Of a stretch of DNA of 25,865 bases, positions 16,358 to 24,424 are shown piece by piece (the first letter of the stretch is position 1; every line of letters starts with the position of its first letter). A model generated the notes under the pieces. That model was given only the letters and a program-made list of their open reading frames with translations, was not told the DNA's origin and did no database searches. The position numbers were made by a program, and so were the translations under genes. The stretch covers positions 1 to 25,865 of the forward strand of contig DATMEW010000159.1 in assembly GCA_035556495.1 (NCBI GenBank), in the 5' to 3' direction. Source of the stretch: CANKHJ01 sp035556495 (GTDB lineage Bacteria > Pseudomonadota > Alphaproteobacteria > Rhizobiales > Xanthobacteraceae).

Positions 16358-18022
16358 ATGCGCGCATCGCCGGCCGCGCCCGAGCGTCCGTCCTGGACTC
16401 TCGATTCCTTTGACCGCATCGATCCGCTGCGGCGCTTCGCCTGGTGGCAGCGCGGGATCGTCTATCAGGTCTATCCGCGCTCGTTTCAGGATTCGAACGG
16501 TGACGGCGTCGGCGATCTCGACGGCATCGTCGCCCGGCTGGACCATCTCGTGGAAATGGGCGTCGATGCGGTCTGGGTCTCGCCGATCTATCCCTCGCCC
16601 ATGGCCGATTTCGGCTACGACGTGTCGGACTATACCGGCATCGACCCGCTGTTCGGCGACCTCGACGCCTTCGACCGGCTGGTCGCCGCCGCCCATGGGC
16701 GCGGCCTGCGCGTGATCCTCGACTATGTGCCGAACCACACCTCGGATAAGCATCCGTGGTTCGTGGAAAGCCGCTCCTCCCGCGACAACCCGAAACGCGA
16801 CTGGTATGTCTGGCGCGACCCGAAGCCGGACGGCGCGCCCCCCAGCAACTGGACCAGCGAATTCGGCGGCAGCGCCTGGGAATTCGATCCGGCCACGGGG
16901 CAGTATTACTACCATGCCTTCCTCAAGGAGCAGCCGGACCTGAACTGGCGCAATCCGGCCGTTCAGGCCGCGATGCTCGAAGTGCTGCGGTTCTGGCTCG
17001 ACCGCGGCGTGGACGGGTTCCGGGTCGATGCCATCCATCATCTGATCGAGGACGAGCTTCTGCGCGACAACCCGCTCAATCCGGACTGGCGGGAGGGCGA
17101 TTCGCCGGCGCGGCGGCAGGCGCGAATCTTCAATCTCGACCGCGAGGAGGTCCACGGGCATATCGCCGCGATGCGGGCGCTGGCGGACAGCTATCCCGGC
17201 GAGCGGGTGCTCATCGGCGAGGCCTCGCTGCCGATCCAGCAGCTCATGGCCTATTACGGCACCGAGAAGCCCGGCTTCCACCTGCCGTTCAATTTCCACT
17301 TGATCAAATCGCGCTGGGACCCGCAGGTGATCGCGGCGTTGATTGAAGAATACGAGTCCTACCTCTCGCCGGACCAGTGGCCGAACTGGGTCCTGGGCAA
17401 TCACGACCGCTCCCGCGTGGCGTCGCGGATCGAACCGGCCCAGGCGCGGGTCGCCGCCATGCTGCTGCTGACCCTGCGCGGCACGCCGACCATCTACCAG
17501 GGCGAGGAGATCGGCATGCGGGATGTGCCGATCCCGCCGGAGCGGGTGCAGGACCCATGGGAAAAGAACGTGCCGGGCCTCGGCCTTGGCCGCGATCCCG
17601 AACGGACGCCGATGCAGTGGGACGCGGGCCCCGCGGCGGGGTTCACGGAGGGTGAACCCTGGCTGCCGCTCGCCGCAGACCACGCCCGCTGCAACGTCGC
17701 GACCCAGGCGCGCGAGCCGCGCTCCATGTATGCGCTCTATCGGGCGCTGATCGATCTGCGGCGGCGGGAGCCGGCGCTGGCCGTGGGCACCCATGTCAAG
17801 GCGATGGCGATCGGCCAGGTGCTGACCTTCCAGCGCTGGTTCCAGGACCGCTGGCTGACCGTGGCGCTGAATTTCGGCGACGCGCCCCAGAGCATCGAGC
17901 CGGGCCGGCTGGACTGCCGGCGGGTGCTGCTCTCCACCCATCTCGACCGGACCGGCGAGGACATCACCGCGACGCTGGACCTGCGCCCCGACGAAGGCGT
18001 GGTGCTGGGGCCGCATCGCTGA
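16358..18022 (+). CDS. Alpha-glucosidase, glycoside hydrolase family 13
   Basis: The 554-aa enzyme is predicted to hydrolyse terminal alpha-glucosidic bonds of maltose-like or sucrose-like sugars in the cytosol; no signal peptide is seen. GH13 regions appear in order: region I DYVPNHTS, region II GFRVDAIHHL with nucleophile Asp224, region III VLIGEAS with acid/base Glu288, and region IV VLGNHDRSR with transition-state stabiliser Asp350. The N-terminal WWQRGIVYQVYPRSFQDSNGDGVGDLDG, and QWPNWVLGNHD, fit the oligo-1,6-glucosidase / alpha-glucosidase group. I chose ATG 16358 because about 20 residues later the fold begins; the open frame reaches 16256. Ribosome-binding site is weak (GGGAA). No sugar transporter or regulator accompanies it, so substrate is not predictable. 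Transglycosylase activity is possible. Confidence 0.92.
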   Translation: MRASPAAPERPSWTLDSFDRIDPLRRFAWWQRGIVYQVYPRSFQDSNGDGVGDLDGIVARLDHLVEMGVDAVWVSPIYPSPMADFGYDVSDYTGIDPLFGDLDAFDRLVAAAHGRGLRVILDYVPNHTSDKHPWFVESRSSRDNPKRDWYVWRDPKPDGAPPSNWTSEFGGSAWEFDPATGQYYYHAFLKEQPDLNWRNPAVQAAMLEVLRFWLDRGVDGFRVDAIHHLIEDELLRDNPLNPDWREGDSPARRQARIFNLDREEVHGHIAAMRALADSYPGERVLIGEASLPIQQLMAYYGTEKPGFHLPFNFHLIKSRWDPQVIAALIEEYESYLSPDQWPNWVLGNHDRSRVASRIEPAQARVAAMLLLTLRGTPTIYQGEEIGMRDVPIPPERVQDPWEKNVPGLGLGRDPERTPMQWDAGPAAGFTEGEPWLPLAADHARCNVATQAREPRSMYALYRALIDLRRREPALAVGTHVKAMAIGQVLTFQRWFQDRWLTVALNFGDAPQSIEPGRLDCRRVLLSTHLDRTGEDITATLDLRPDEGVVLGPHR

Positions 18023-18109
18023 CCGGCGCGAAAGCCGTCCCGTTCTCGCATGCCGCCCCGTTGCGATAAGCGGTGGCTGCGGCGCGGGTCCGGACGCCGG
18101 ACGGCGTCG

Positions 18110-18137
18110 TTGAATTAGCCCGGCCTGCGCCTATGCT
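18110..18137 (+). promoter_or_regulatory. Candidate promoter of the EamA gene
   Basis: TTGAAT (18110-18115) and TATGCT (18132-18137) are 16 bp apart, about 80 bp before the GTG start at 18220. An inverted repeat GACGCC/GGCGTC (18093-18098, 18103-18108) lies immediately upstream. Confidence 0.35.
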
Positions 18138-18219
18138 GGCGGCCGTGCCCGGATAAGACTTCGCGCCTTCCGGGCCCGTCGCGATTCGCGTCCGCCGCAA
18201 CCAGCCTGCCGGTGTCCTG

Positions 18220-19152
18220 GTGTCCGATTCCCCAACGCTTTCGCCGTCCTCCCCGGCTGCCGCTGCCGCCGGGCCGGATCTCACCGCCCGGCTGCTGCTG
18301 GTGCTGCTCACTTTTGCGTGGGGGTTGACCTGGCCGGCGATGCGGATCGCGCTGACGGAGGTGCCGCCGGTCAGCCTGCGGGTCGCGGCTGCTTTTCTCG
18401 CCGGCCTGAGCCTCACCGTCGTCGCGCTGGTGCGCCGGCAGAGCCTGTATGTGCCGTTCGGCCGGCAATGGCTGCATCTGTTCGTGGCCAGCTTTTTCAA
18501 CGTCACGGCTTTCGGCCTGCTCAGCGCTTTCGCCCAGCTCAGCGCCGCCACGTCCCGCGTCACGATCCTGGCCTATACGATGCCGATCTGGGCGGCGCTG
18601 CTCGGCTGGTTCGTGCTCGGGGAGCGCCTCACCGCGATCCGCGCGCTGGCGCAGGCCCTGTGCATCGCCGGCGTCGTGGTGCTGGTCGCGCCGCTCTGGG
18701 ATGCCGGCGTGCCGCTCGGTCTCGTGCTGGCGCTGCTGTCCGGGGTGAGCTGGGCGGTGGCGACGGTCTATGTCAAATGGGCGGATATGAAGATCGCGCC
18801 CATCGTCTCGGCGGTGTGGCAGTTCGCGGGGGCGCTGGTGGTGACGCTGGCGGTGGTGCCTGTCGTCGAAGGCGGGCTGCATGTCTGGCCGAGCCGCTGG
18901 CTCGTGCTCGGCGCGGTGATCTGGACGGGCCTGATCGGCGGCGGCCTTGCCTATTACCTGTGGTTCAACATCGTCGGCCGGATCTCGGCTTCGACCGCTT
19001 CGCTTGGTGTGCTCAGCGTGCCGCTGGTGGGCGTGGCCGGCTCCGCCTTGATCCTCGGCGAGCGGCCGACGCTCTACGACCTCAGCGGCTTCGTGCTGAT
19101 TTTCCTCGCCGCGGCCTGCGTGCTGTTCGCGCCGGCGCGGCGGGTGGGATAG
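18220..19152 (+). CDS. EamA/DMT-superfamily permease
   Basis: The 310-aa inner membrane protein has about ten helices arranged as two EamA repeats. The first begins with LLTFAWGLTWPAMRIAL and ends with LGERLTAIRALAQALCIAGVVVL; the second ends with LGERPTLYDLSGFVLIFLAAACVL. The repeated GER.T motif before the last helix of each half is typical. Such proteins export metabolites or amino acids, but the substrate here cannot be told. The start is a GTG at 18220, followed by an Ala/Ser/Pro-rich stretch before the first helix. It converges on priA with only 10 bp between the stops and no obvious terminator. Confidence 0.9.
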   Translation: MSDSPTLSPSSPAAAAAGPDLTARLLLVLLTFAWGLTWPAMRIALTEVPPVSLRVAAAFLAGLSLTVVALVRRQSLYVPFGRQWLHLFVASFFNVTAFGLLSAFAQLSAATSRVTILAYTMPIWAALLGWFVLGERLTAIRALAQALCIAGVVVLVAPLWDAGVPLGLVLALLSGVSWAVATVYVKWADMKIAPIVSAVWQFAGALVVTLAVVPVVEGGLHVWPSRWLVLGAVIWTGLIGGGLAYYLWFNIVGRISASTASLGVLSVPLVGVAGSALILGERPTLYDLSGFVLIFLAAACVLFAPARRVG

Positions 19153-19162
19153 TAGGCGGCCT

Positions 19163-21358
19163 TCAAAAGAAGCTTTGCGGATCGACGTCGATGTCCGTGC
19201 GCAGATTGCCGGTGAGCTTGGGCGCGGCGGCGCGCCAGTCCCGCAGGAAGGCCGACAGGTCGAAGCCGCGCGGCGCCTTGGCGAGCAGGCGGAAGCGATA
19301 CCGTCCCCGCACCAAAGCGAGCGGCGCCTCGGCCGGCCCCAGCACACGGACATCCGGATCGCGCGGCGCGGCCTGCGCCAGCGCCCTCGCGTAACCTTCC
19401 GCCGCGTGGCGGTCGCTCCCCGACACGACGAGGCTCGCCAGCCGCCCGAACGGCGGATAGCCGGTCGCTTCCCGCGCCGCGATCTCCTGATCGTAGAAGG
19501 CGGCGCGGTCGCCGGATATCAGCGCCTGCATCACCGGATGGTCGGGATAATGGGTCTGGAGGAAGCCGACGCCGTGGCCCGCCTCGCGGCCGGCGCGGCC
19601 GACCACCTGATGCAGAAGCTGGAAGGTCCGTTCGGTCGCGCGCGGGTCGCCGTTGCCGAGGCCAAGATCGGCATCGACGATGCCGACGAGGTTCAGCTTG
19701 GGGAAATGGTGCCCCTTGGCGACGAGCTGGGTACCGATGACGATGTCGAAGCGGCCCTGCGCGACATCGTCCAGCTCCTCCCGCAGCCGCTCGACGGAGT
19801 CGACCAGATCGCTGGACAGCGCCAGCAGCCGCGCCTGCGGAAACAATGCCGCCGCCTCCTCCGCCAGCCGCTCGATGCCGGGGCCCACGGGCGTCAGGCT
19901 GTCGGTCGCCTCGCAGTTCGGGCAGTTCGGCGGCGTCGGCCGCGAGAAGCCGCAATGGTGGCAGGCAAGCCGCCGGCGGAAGCGGTGCTCCACCAGCCAG
20001 GCGTCGCAATTGGGGCATTGCATGCGGTGGCCGCAGGCCCGGCACAGCGTCAGCGGCGCATAGCCGCGCCGGTTGAGAAACAGCAGCGCCTGCTCGCCCT
20101 TCTCCAGCGTCTCGTGAACCGCTCGCACGAGTCGCGGCGCGATGAAGCGGCCGCGCTCCGGCCCCTCCTGCGTCAGGTCGATGGCCGTGATCTTCGGCAT
20201 CGCATGGCCGCCGAAGCGCACCGGCAGCGGCAGGCGGCGGTAGCGGCCGCGCCGGGCATTCACCTCCGTCTCCACGGACGGGGTGGCCGACGCCAGCACG
20301 ATGGGAATGTCGCAAAGCCGGGCGCGGACCACGGCCATGTCACGGGCGTGATAGCGCGCGCCGTCCTCCTGCTTGTAGGCCTGGTCGTGTTCCTCGTCGA
20401 TGACGATGAGGCCGAGATCGGCATAAGGCAGGAACAATGCCGAGCGCGCGCCGACCACGACCCGCGCCTCGCCGGAGGTGATGGCGGCGAGGGTGCGGGC
20501 GCGTTTGCGCGCCGCCACTTGCGAATGCCATTCGGCCGGCCGGACGCCGAAGCGGCCGGTGAAGCGGTCGAGGAACTGCGCGGTCAGCGCGATCTCCGGC
20601 ATCAGGATCAGCACCTGCCGGCCGGCTTTCACCGCTTCCGCGACGCCCTCGAAATAAACCTCCGTCTTGCCCGAACCGGTGACGCCGTCCACCAGCGCCA
20701 CGGCAAAGTGCCGCGCCGCCACCGCCTCGCGGAGAAAGGCGGCGGCGTCCGCCTGCGGCCCCGCGAAGGAGGGCGGCGCGAAATCCGGGTCCGGCACTGC
20801 CGCGACCGGGGCGGGCGGCAGCACGACGACCTCCAGCGTGCCTTCGTCCACCAGCCCGTCGATGACTCCGGCGCTGACGCCCGCCTCATGGGCGGCGTCG
20901 GTCTTGGGCCGTGCCAGGCCGTCCGCCAGCAGGGCGAGCGCCCGTTGGCGGGCCGGCGTCATCCGCGCCGGCGCGGGACCCGCGAGTCGCACCGCGACGC
21001 GCTGGCGCTCGGGGCCGAGATCGTCCGGCCTGCGCAGGCACATGCGCAGGGCCGTGCCGCGCGGGGTCAGCGTGTAATCCGCCATCCAGTCCACGAACCG
21101 GCGCAGCTCCGGCTTCAGCGGTGGGGCATCGAGTTTCTCGGAGATGTCCTTGAGGCGGTTGTCGAGCCCTGGACGCGCGGTGCCGTCGCCCCAGACCACG
21201 CCGGCATAGACGCGCTGGCCGAGCGGCACGGCAACGACATCGCCGGGCGCGACCTCCATGCCCGCCGGCACGCGGTAGGAATAAGCCTGGTCGATGCCGA
21301 GCGGCGTCAGCACATCGACGATACGGCGGGCAGATATTCCTGTCTTGGCGCCTGTCAT
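19163..21358 (-). CDS. priA: Primosomal protein N' (replication restart helicase PriA)
   Basis: The 731-aa superfamily-2 helicase reloads the replisome at stalled forks. The N-terminal 3'-DNA-binding domain begins RIVDVLTPLGIDQAYSYRVP. Then come Walker A GVTGSGKTE (225-233), MPEIALT, DEEH (321-324), and SATPSVET. Eight zinc-binding cysteines are present: 439, 442, 448, 451, 466, 469, 479, 482. The end contains VAKGHHFPKLNLVGIVDADLG and the QVVGRAGR motif. The frame is open to 21508, but homology starts after Met at 21358. It is divergent from xerC and points toward atpH, with three opposite-strand genes between. In many rhizobia priA lies next to the atp operon. Confidence 0.97.
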   Translation of the reverse strand: MTGAKTGISARRIVDVLTPLGIDQAYSYRVPAGMEVAPGDVVAVPLGQRVYAGVVWGDGTARPGLDNRLKDISEKLDAPPLKPELRRFVDWMADYTLTPRGTALRMCLRRPDDLGPERQRVAVRLAGPAPARMTPARQRALALLADGLARPKTDAAHEAGVSAGVIDGLVDEGTLEVVVLPPAPVAAVPDPDFAPPSFAGPQADAAAFLREAVAARHFAVALVDGVTGSGKTEVYFEGVAEAVKAGRQVLILMPEIALTAQFLDRFTGRFGVRPAEWHSQVAARKRARTLAAITSGEARVVVGARSALFLPYADLGLIVIDEEHDQAYKQEDGARYHARDMAVVRARLCDIPIVLASATPSVETEVNARRGRYRRLPLPVRFGGHAMPKITAIDLTQEGPERGRFIAPRLVRAVHETLEKGEQALLFLNRRGYAPLTLCRACGHRMQCPNCDAWLVEHRFRRRLACHHCGFSRPTPPNCPNCEATDSLTPVGPGIERLAEEAAALFPQARLLALSSDLVDSVERLREELDDVAQGRFDIVIGTQLVAKGHHFPKLNLVGIVDADLGLGNGDPRATERTFQLLHQVVGRAGREAGHGVGFLQTHYPDHPVMQALISGDRAAFYDQEIAAREATGYPPFGRLASLVVSGSDRHAAEGYARALAQAAPRDPDVRVLGPAEAPLALVRGRYRFRLLAKAPRGFDLSAFLRDWRAAAPKLTGNLRTDIDVDPQSFF

Positions 21359-21561
21359 GGCCAAGCTCTGGCTGATTCCCGAGGAAAGATCATGCGCAAA
21401 CATCGGCTGCCGGCCCGGCCCGGCCGGGTCGCGGATTAAGGGGACGGAAGGATGCGGCCGGCATAATGTCGGCAGGGCCTTGGCCGTCCAAGCCCTGCCG
21501 CGAATCATAGCGCAAGTGTCAAGCGCGAGCGGCCAGCGTCTGCCCGCTCAAGAGGACCCGC

Positions 21562-22551
21562 ATGGCCCGCTCGCCCGCCGCCACGGCAGACACGCTTCCG
21601 ATGCTGACGTCGCTCGCCCCCGACATGGCCCCCGACATGGCCCCCGAGCTGGCCCGCTGGCTCGGCTTCCTCGCGTCGGAAAAGCGCATGTCGCCCAAGA
21701 CCGTGGAGGCGTATCGGCGCGACGCCCTGCAATTCCTGAGCTTTCTCGCCGGCCATCTCGGCGGCGCGCCGACGCTGGCGCAATTCGAGATGCTCGCCCC
21801 GCGCGACGTGCGCGCCTTCATGGCGGCGCGGCGCATGGCGGGCGCCGGCGGCCGCTCGCTGATGCGCAACCTTGCCGGCATCCGCTCTTTTGCGCGGTTC
21901 CTTGAGCGCGAGGGCAAGGGCCGGGTCGGCGCGCTGATGGCGGTGCGCCCGCCCAAGACGCCCAAGCCCCTGCCGAAGCCGTTGCCGGCGACCGCCGCCA
22001 AGCGGCTCGCGGACACGGACCTGCGCGCCGGCGAGGACCGCGCGCCGTGGATTCTGGCGCGCGACGCCGCCGTGCTGGCGCTGCTTTATGGCTCCGGCCT
22101 GCGCATCTCCGAGGCGCTGGGCCTCGCGCGGCGGGACATTCCCGCGCCGGGTGCGGGCGACACGCTGACCGTCACCGGCAAGGGCGGCAAGACCCGCATG
22201 GTGCCGGTGCTGCCGCAGGTGCTGGCGCTGGTCGCGGAGTATCTCGCGCTATGCCCCTACGACATTCCGGCGGACAGCCCGGCCTTCCGGGGCGCGAAAG
22301 GCGGCCCGCTCTCGCCGCGCATCATCCAGCTCGCCATGGCGAGCCTGCGCGGCGCGCTGGGCTTACCCGAAAGCGCCACGCCTCATGCGCTGCGCCACTC
22401 CTTCGCGACCCATCTGCTGGGGCGCGGCGGGGACCTGCGCGCCATCCAGGAGCTGCTCGGCCATGCCTCGCTGGCGACCACGCAGGTCTATACGGCGGTC
22501 GATGCCGAGCGGCTGCTGGAGGTCTATCGCAGCGCCCATCCGCGGGCGTGA
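21562..22551 (+). CDS. xerC: Tyrosine recombinase XerC
   Basis: The 329-aa recombinase acts with XerD at dif to resolve chromosome dimers. All catalytic residues are present: Arg181 in GSGLRISEAL, Lys210 in GKGGKTR, His275 and Arg278 in HALRHSFATHLL, His301 in LLGHASLATTQ, and the nucleophile Tyr310 in TQVYTAVD. The N-terminal SAM-like core-binding domain spans about residues 28-120. Residues 20-30 contain a duplicated DMAP from a perfect 12-bp tandem repeat (21621-21644). AGAGGA (21551-21556) precedes the ATG. The location beside priA, the standard length and the absence of att sites point to the housekeeping protein and not an integrase. The stop codon falls within a palindromic repeat. Confidence 0.93.
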   Translation: MARSPAATADTLPMLTSLAPDMAPDMAPELARWLGFLASEKRMSPKTVEAYRRDALQFLSFLAGHLGGAPTLAQFEMLAPRDVRAFMAARRMAGAGGRSLMRNLAGIRSFARFLEREGKGRVGALMAVRPPKTPKPLPKPLPATAAKRLADTDLRAGEDRAPWILARDAAVLALLYGSGLRISEALGLARRDIPAPGAGDTLTVTGKGGKTRMVPVLPQVLALVAEYLALCPYDIPADSPAFRGAKGGPLSPRIIQLAMASLRGALGLPESATPHALRHSFATHLLGRGGDLRAIQELLGHASLATTQVYTAVDAERLLEVYRSAHPRA

Positions 22552-22587
22552 TCCCGAACAGCGGCAGCCGACTTTCGGACAGGATCA
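22549..22587. repeat. Degenerate Rhizobiales palindrome overlapping the xerC stop
   Basis: TGATC (22549-22553) and GATCA (22583-22587) bound a sequence reading GATCCCGAACAGCGG...TTTCGGACAGGATC, clearly related to the 11837-11885 element with several substitutions. The xerC TGA (22549-22551) forms its first bases. Confidence 0.65.
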
Positions 22588-22605
22588 TTCAGGAAACATG
22601 CCGGA

Positions 22606-22635
22606 CGGGTCTGGCTCAGCATTGAACCAGACCCG
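22606..22635. terminator. Inverted repeat between convergent xerC and Bug gene
   Basis: CGGGTCTGG (22606-22614) and CCAGACCCG (22627-22635) are perfect 9-bp arms with a 12-nt loop. The element lies between two convergent genes, which suits a bidirectional transcript end, but there is no U-tract on either strand. Confidence 0.45.
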
Positions 22636-22647
22636 CAGGCTATTTAC

Positions 22648-23643
22648 TCAGTTCGGCTTGATGCCGCGCTCGGTGACCAGCGCGCCCCAGACCTTGGCCT
22701 CGCGGCGGATGCGTTCGGAGAACACGTCCGGCGTCTCGATCATCAGGCTGAGGCCCTGATCGGCCAGCGCCTTCTGCAACGCCGGAGCCTTCAGCACCTC
22801 GGAGGTCACGGTGAAGATCGCATCCAGCACCGGCTGCGGCGTTGCCTTGGGCGCGAGCAGGCCATACCACGACGTGACGTCGATGCCGTCGAAGCCCAGC
22901 TCCTTGAGCGAGGGCACGTCCGGCAGCAGCGGGCTGCGGGCGGCGGTGGTCATGGCCAATGCCTGGGCGCGGCCGTCCTTCACCACCGGCATGGCGACCG
23001 GCAGGTTGCTCGCGAGCAGGTCGATATGCCCGCCGAGCAGATCGTTGAGCGCCGGCGCGGTGCCGCGATACGGCACATGGGTGATGTCGATGCCGGCCTT
23101 CTCCTTGAACAGCTCCATGGCGAGGTGAAGCTGGCTGCCCACGCCCGGCGTGCCATAGGTGATCTTCTGGGTCTTGGCCTTGGCGATCAGTTCCGGAATC
23201 GTCTTCACGCCGAGCTGGTTGGAGGCGAGGAACAGGTTGGGCGCGGTCGCCAGAATCGTGATCGGCGCGAAATCCTTGTCCACGTCGAAGCCGATATTGG
23301 GGATCAGCGTCGGGTTGATGGTCAGGTTGCCGGCCGGAATCACCAGCAGGGTGGTGCCGTCCGCTGCCGCGTTCTTCACGGCATTGATGCCGATATTGCC
23401 GGCGCCGCCGGTGCGGTTCTCCACCACGGCCGTCACGCCGGAGCGGACCTGGAATTCCTGGGCGAGCAGGCGGCCCAGCACGTCCACCGGGCCGCCGGGG
23501 GCGAGCGGCAGCATCAGCGTGATGGGCTGCTTGGGGAAAGCGGCCGGAACGCCGGCGCCGGACTGGGCAAAGGCCGGCAGCGGCAGGGCCGTGGCTGCAA
23601 GCGCGGCCAGGGCGGTGCGGCGGGTCAGAAGGATGCGAGACAT
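22648..23643 (-). CDS. Tripartite tricarboxylate transporter substrate-binding protein (Bug family)
   Basis: The 331-aa periplasmic protein binds small carboxylates for TctAB-type carriers. The N-terminal export signal has a twin-arginine-like TRRTALA, a short hydrophobic stretch and the cleavage motif AFAQ. Mature features are FPKQPITLMLPLAPGGPVDVLGR, the VVENRTGGAGNIGINAVKNAAADGTTLL block, NLTINPTL, and YGTPGVGSQLHLAMELFKEKAGIDITHVPYRGTAPALNDLLGGHID in order, all diagnostic of Bug proteins. The frame extends upstream to 23781, but the signal peptide sets the start at 23643, with AGGA about 8 nt before it. No tctA or tctB lies nearby, so the receptor is an orphan in this window. Its ligand is unknown. 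Confidence 0.93.
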   Translation of the reverse strand: MSRILLTRRTALAALAATALPLPAFAQSGAGVPAAFPKQPITLMLPLAPGGPVDVLGRLLAQEFQVRSGVTAVVENRTGGAGNIGINAVKNAAADGTTLLVIPAGNLTINPTLIPNIGFDVDKDFAPITILATAPNLFLASNQLGVKTIPELIAKAKTQKITYGTPGVGSQLHLAMELFKEKAGIDITHVPYRGTAPALNDLLGGHIDLLASNLPVAMPVVKDGRAQALAMTTAARSPLLPDVPSLKELGFDGIDVTSWYGLLAPKATPQPVLDAIFTVTSEVLKAPALQKALADQGLSLMIETPDVFSERIRREAKVWGALVTERGIKPN

Positions 23644-23797
23644 CTTCGGTTCCTGCAAAAAGGAGGCGTCGCGAGGCCGGAGGGCCATGACGAGGTCCCT
23701 CCAGAATGCACAATCGGAGCCAGCCGGTCGAGTGATCCGAGCGGCAGGCGCGTTGGCGGGCGACGGGGAGTGTTCCCGCATCAGGCCGCCGCGCGCA

Positions 23798-24376
23798 TCA
23801 GGCTGTGCGCATCCGCCGGCGAATGCGGCGGAGCAGCCGCCAGGTCCGGCCGGCGCGATGAGGCAGAACCAGACGCATCACGGCGCGGATGCGGGCCTTG
23901 ACCGGGTCCGTCAGCCGGTGGGCCCAGGCTACGGCCCTCAACGTCCAGTCATGGAGTTGCGCGAACCAGCCCATCCGCAGCAGCTTGTCGCGCGTCAGGT
24001 CGAAGACGAAGGCGGTGACGCCGACCCCGAGCAGCTTGGCGGCGAGAAGAGTGAGCCCGGCCTCCACCCAGCGGCCATGGGCCAGCAGCCACAGCCCCGC
24101 GAGCTTCAGCGGAAACAGCACCGCGACCGGCACCAGAAACACGACCAGTGTTGCCGGCGGCGGCAGCGGCTCGATCAGCGCCGCGATGGCGGCCCGGAGC
24201 CGGGGCCAGGCGATGAGATCGACCACGCGGGCGATGAGCGGGCGCAGCCGTTCCCACAGCCATGCCTCCAGCAGCAGGACCAGCGCGACCGGCACCAGCA
24301 GCAGCCGCGACAGGAGACGCAGGGGGCTGCGGCGGAGGCGGCGGTGGGGGCGGGGCGGAGGGCTCATGGTCCGCAT
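23798..24376 (-). CDS. Unrecognised integral membrane protein
   Basis: I cannot assign this 192-aa protein to a named family. It is strongly basic at both ends (start RPHRRLRRSPLRLLSR; end RTWRLLRRIRRRMRTA). It has three hydrophobic stretches at about residues 22-40, 72-95 and 104-125, with a Pro-rich turn LPPPATLVVFLVPVAVLFPLK in the middle. Codon use and GC content resemble the neighbours, supporting a real gene. The start is uncertain: Met at 24376 or the Met three codons later (24367); neither has a clear ribosome-binding site. It lies 48 bp after the SDR gene on the same strand, perhaps in one transcript, and 154 bp before the Bug gene. Confidence 0.7.
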   Translation of the reverse strand: MRTMSPPPRPHRRLRRSPLRLLSRLLLVPVALVLLLEAWLWERLRPLIARVVDLIAWPRLRAAIAALIEPLPPPATLVVFLVPVAVLFPLKLAGLWLLAHGRWVEAGLTLLAAKLLGVGVTAFVFDLTRDKLLRMGWFAQLHDWTLRAVAWAHRLTDPVKARIRAVMRLVLPHRAGRTWRLLRRIRRRMRTA

Positions 24377-24424
24377 CAGGGCGCGGAAATTATGGGCGGC
24401 TGATGGCCGTCGGTCCGGCCGGTG

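Noticed and set aside
16043..18016. 657-codon - strand open frame opposite the alpha-glucosidase
   Set aside because: The + strand frame contains all four GH13 regions and catalytic residues; the - strand frame is a shadow.
19175..21439. 754-codon + strand open frame opposite priA
   Set aside because: priA on the - strand has the helicase motifs and eight zinc cysteines; the opposite frame has no recognisable motif.
21562..22551. Tyrosine recombinase considered as the integrase of a mobile element
   Set aside because: Length, catalytic spacing and location beside priA fit chromosomal XerC; no attachment-site repeats, tRNA or phage genes are present.
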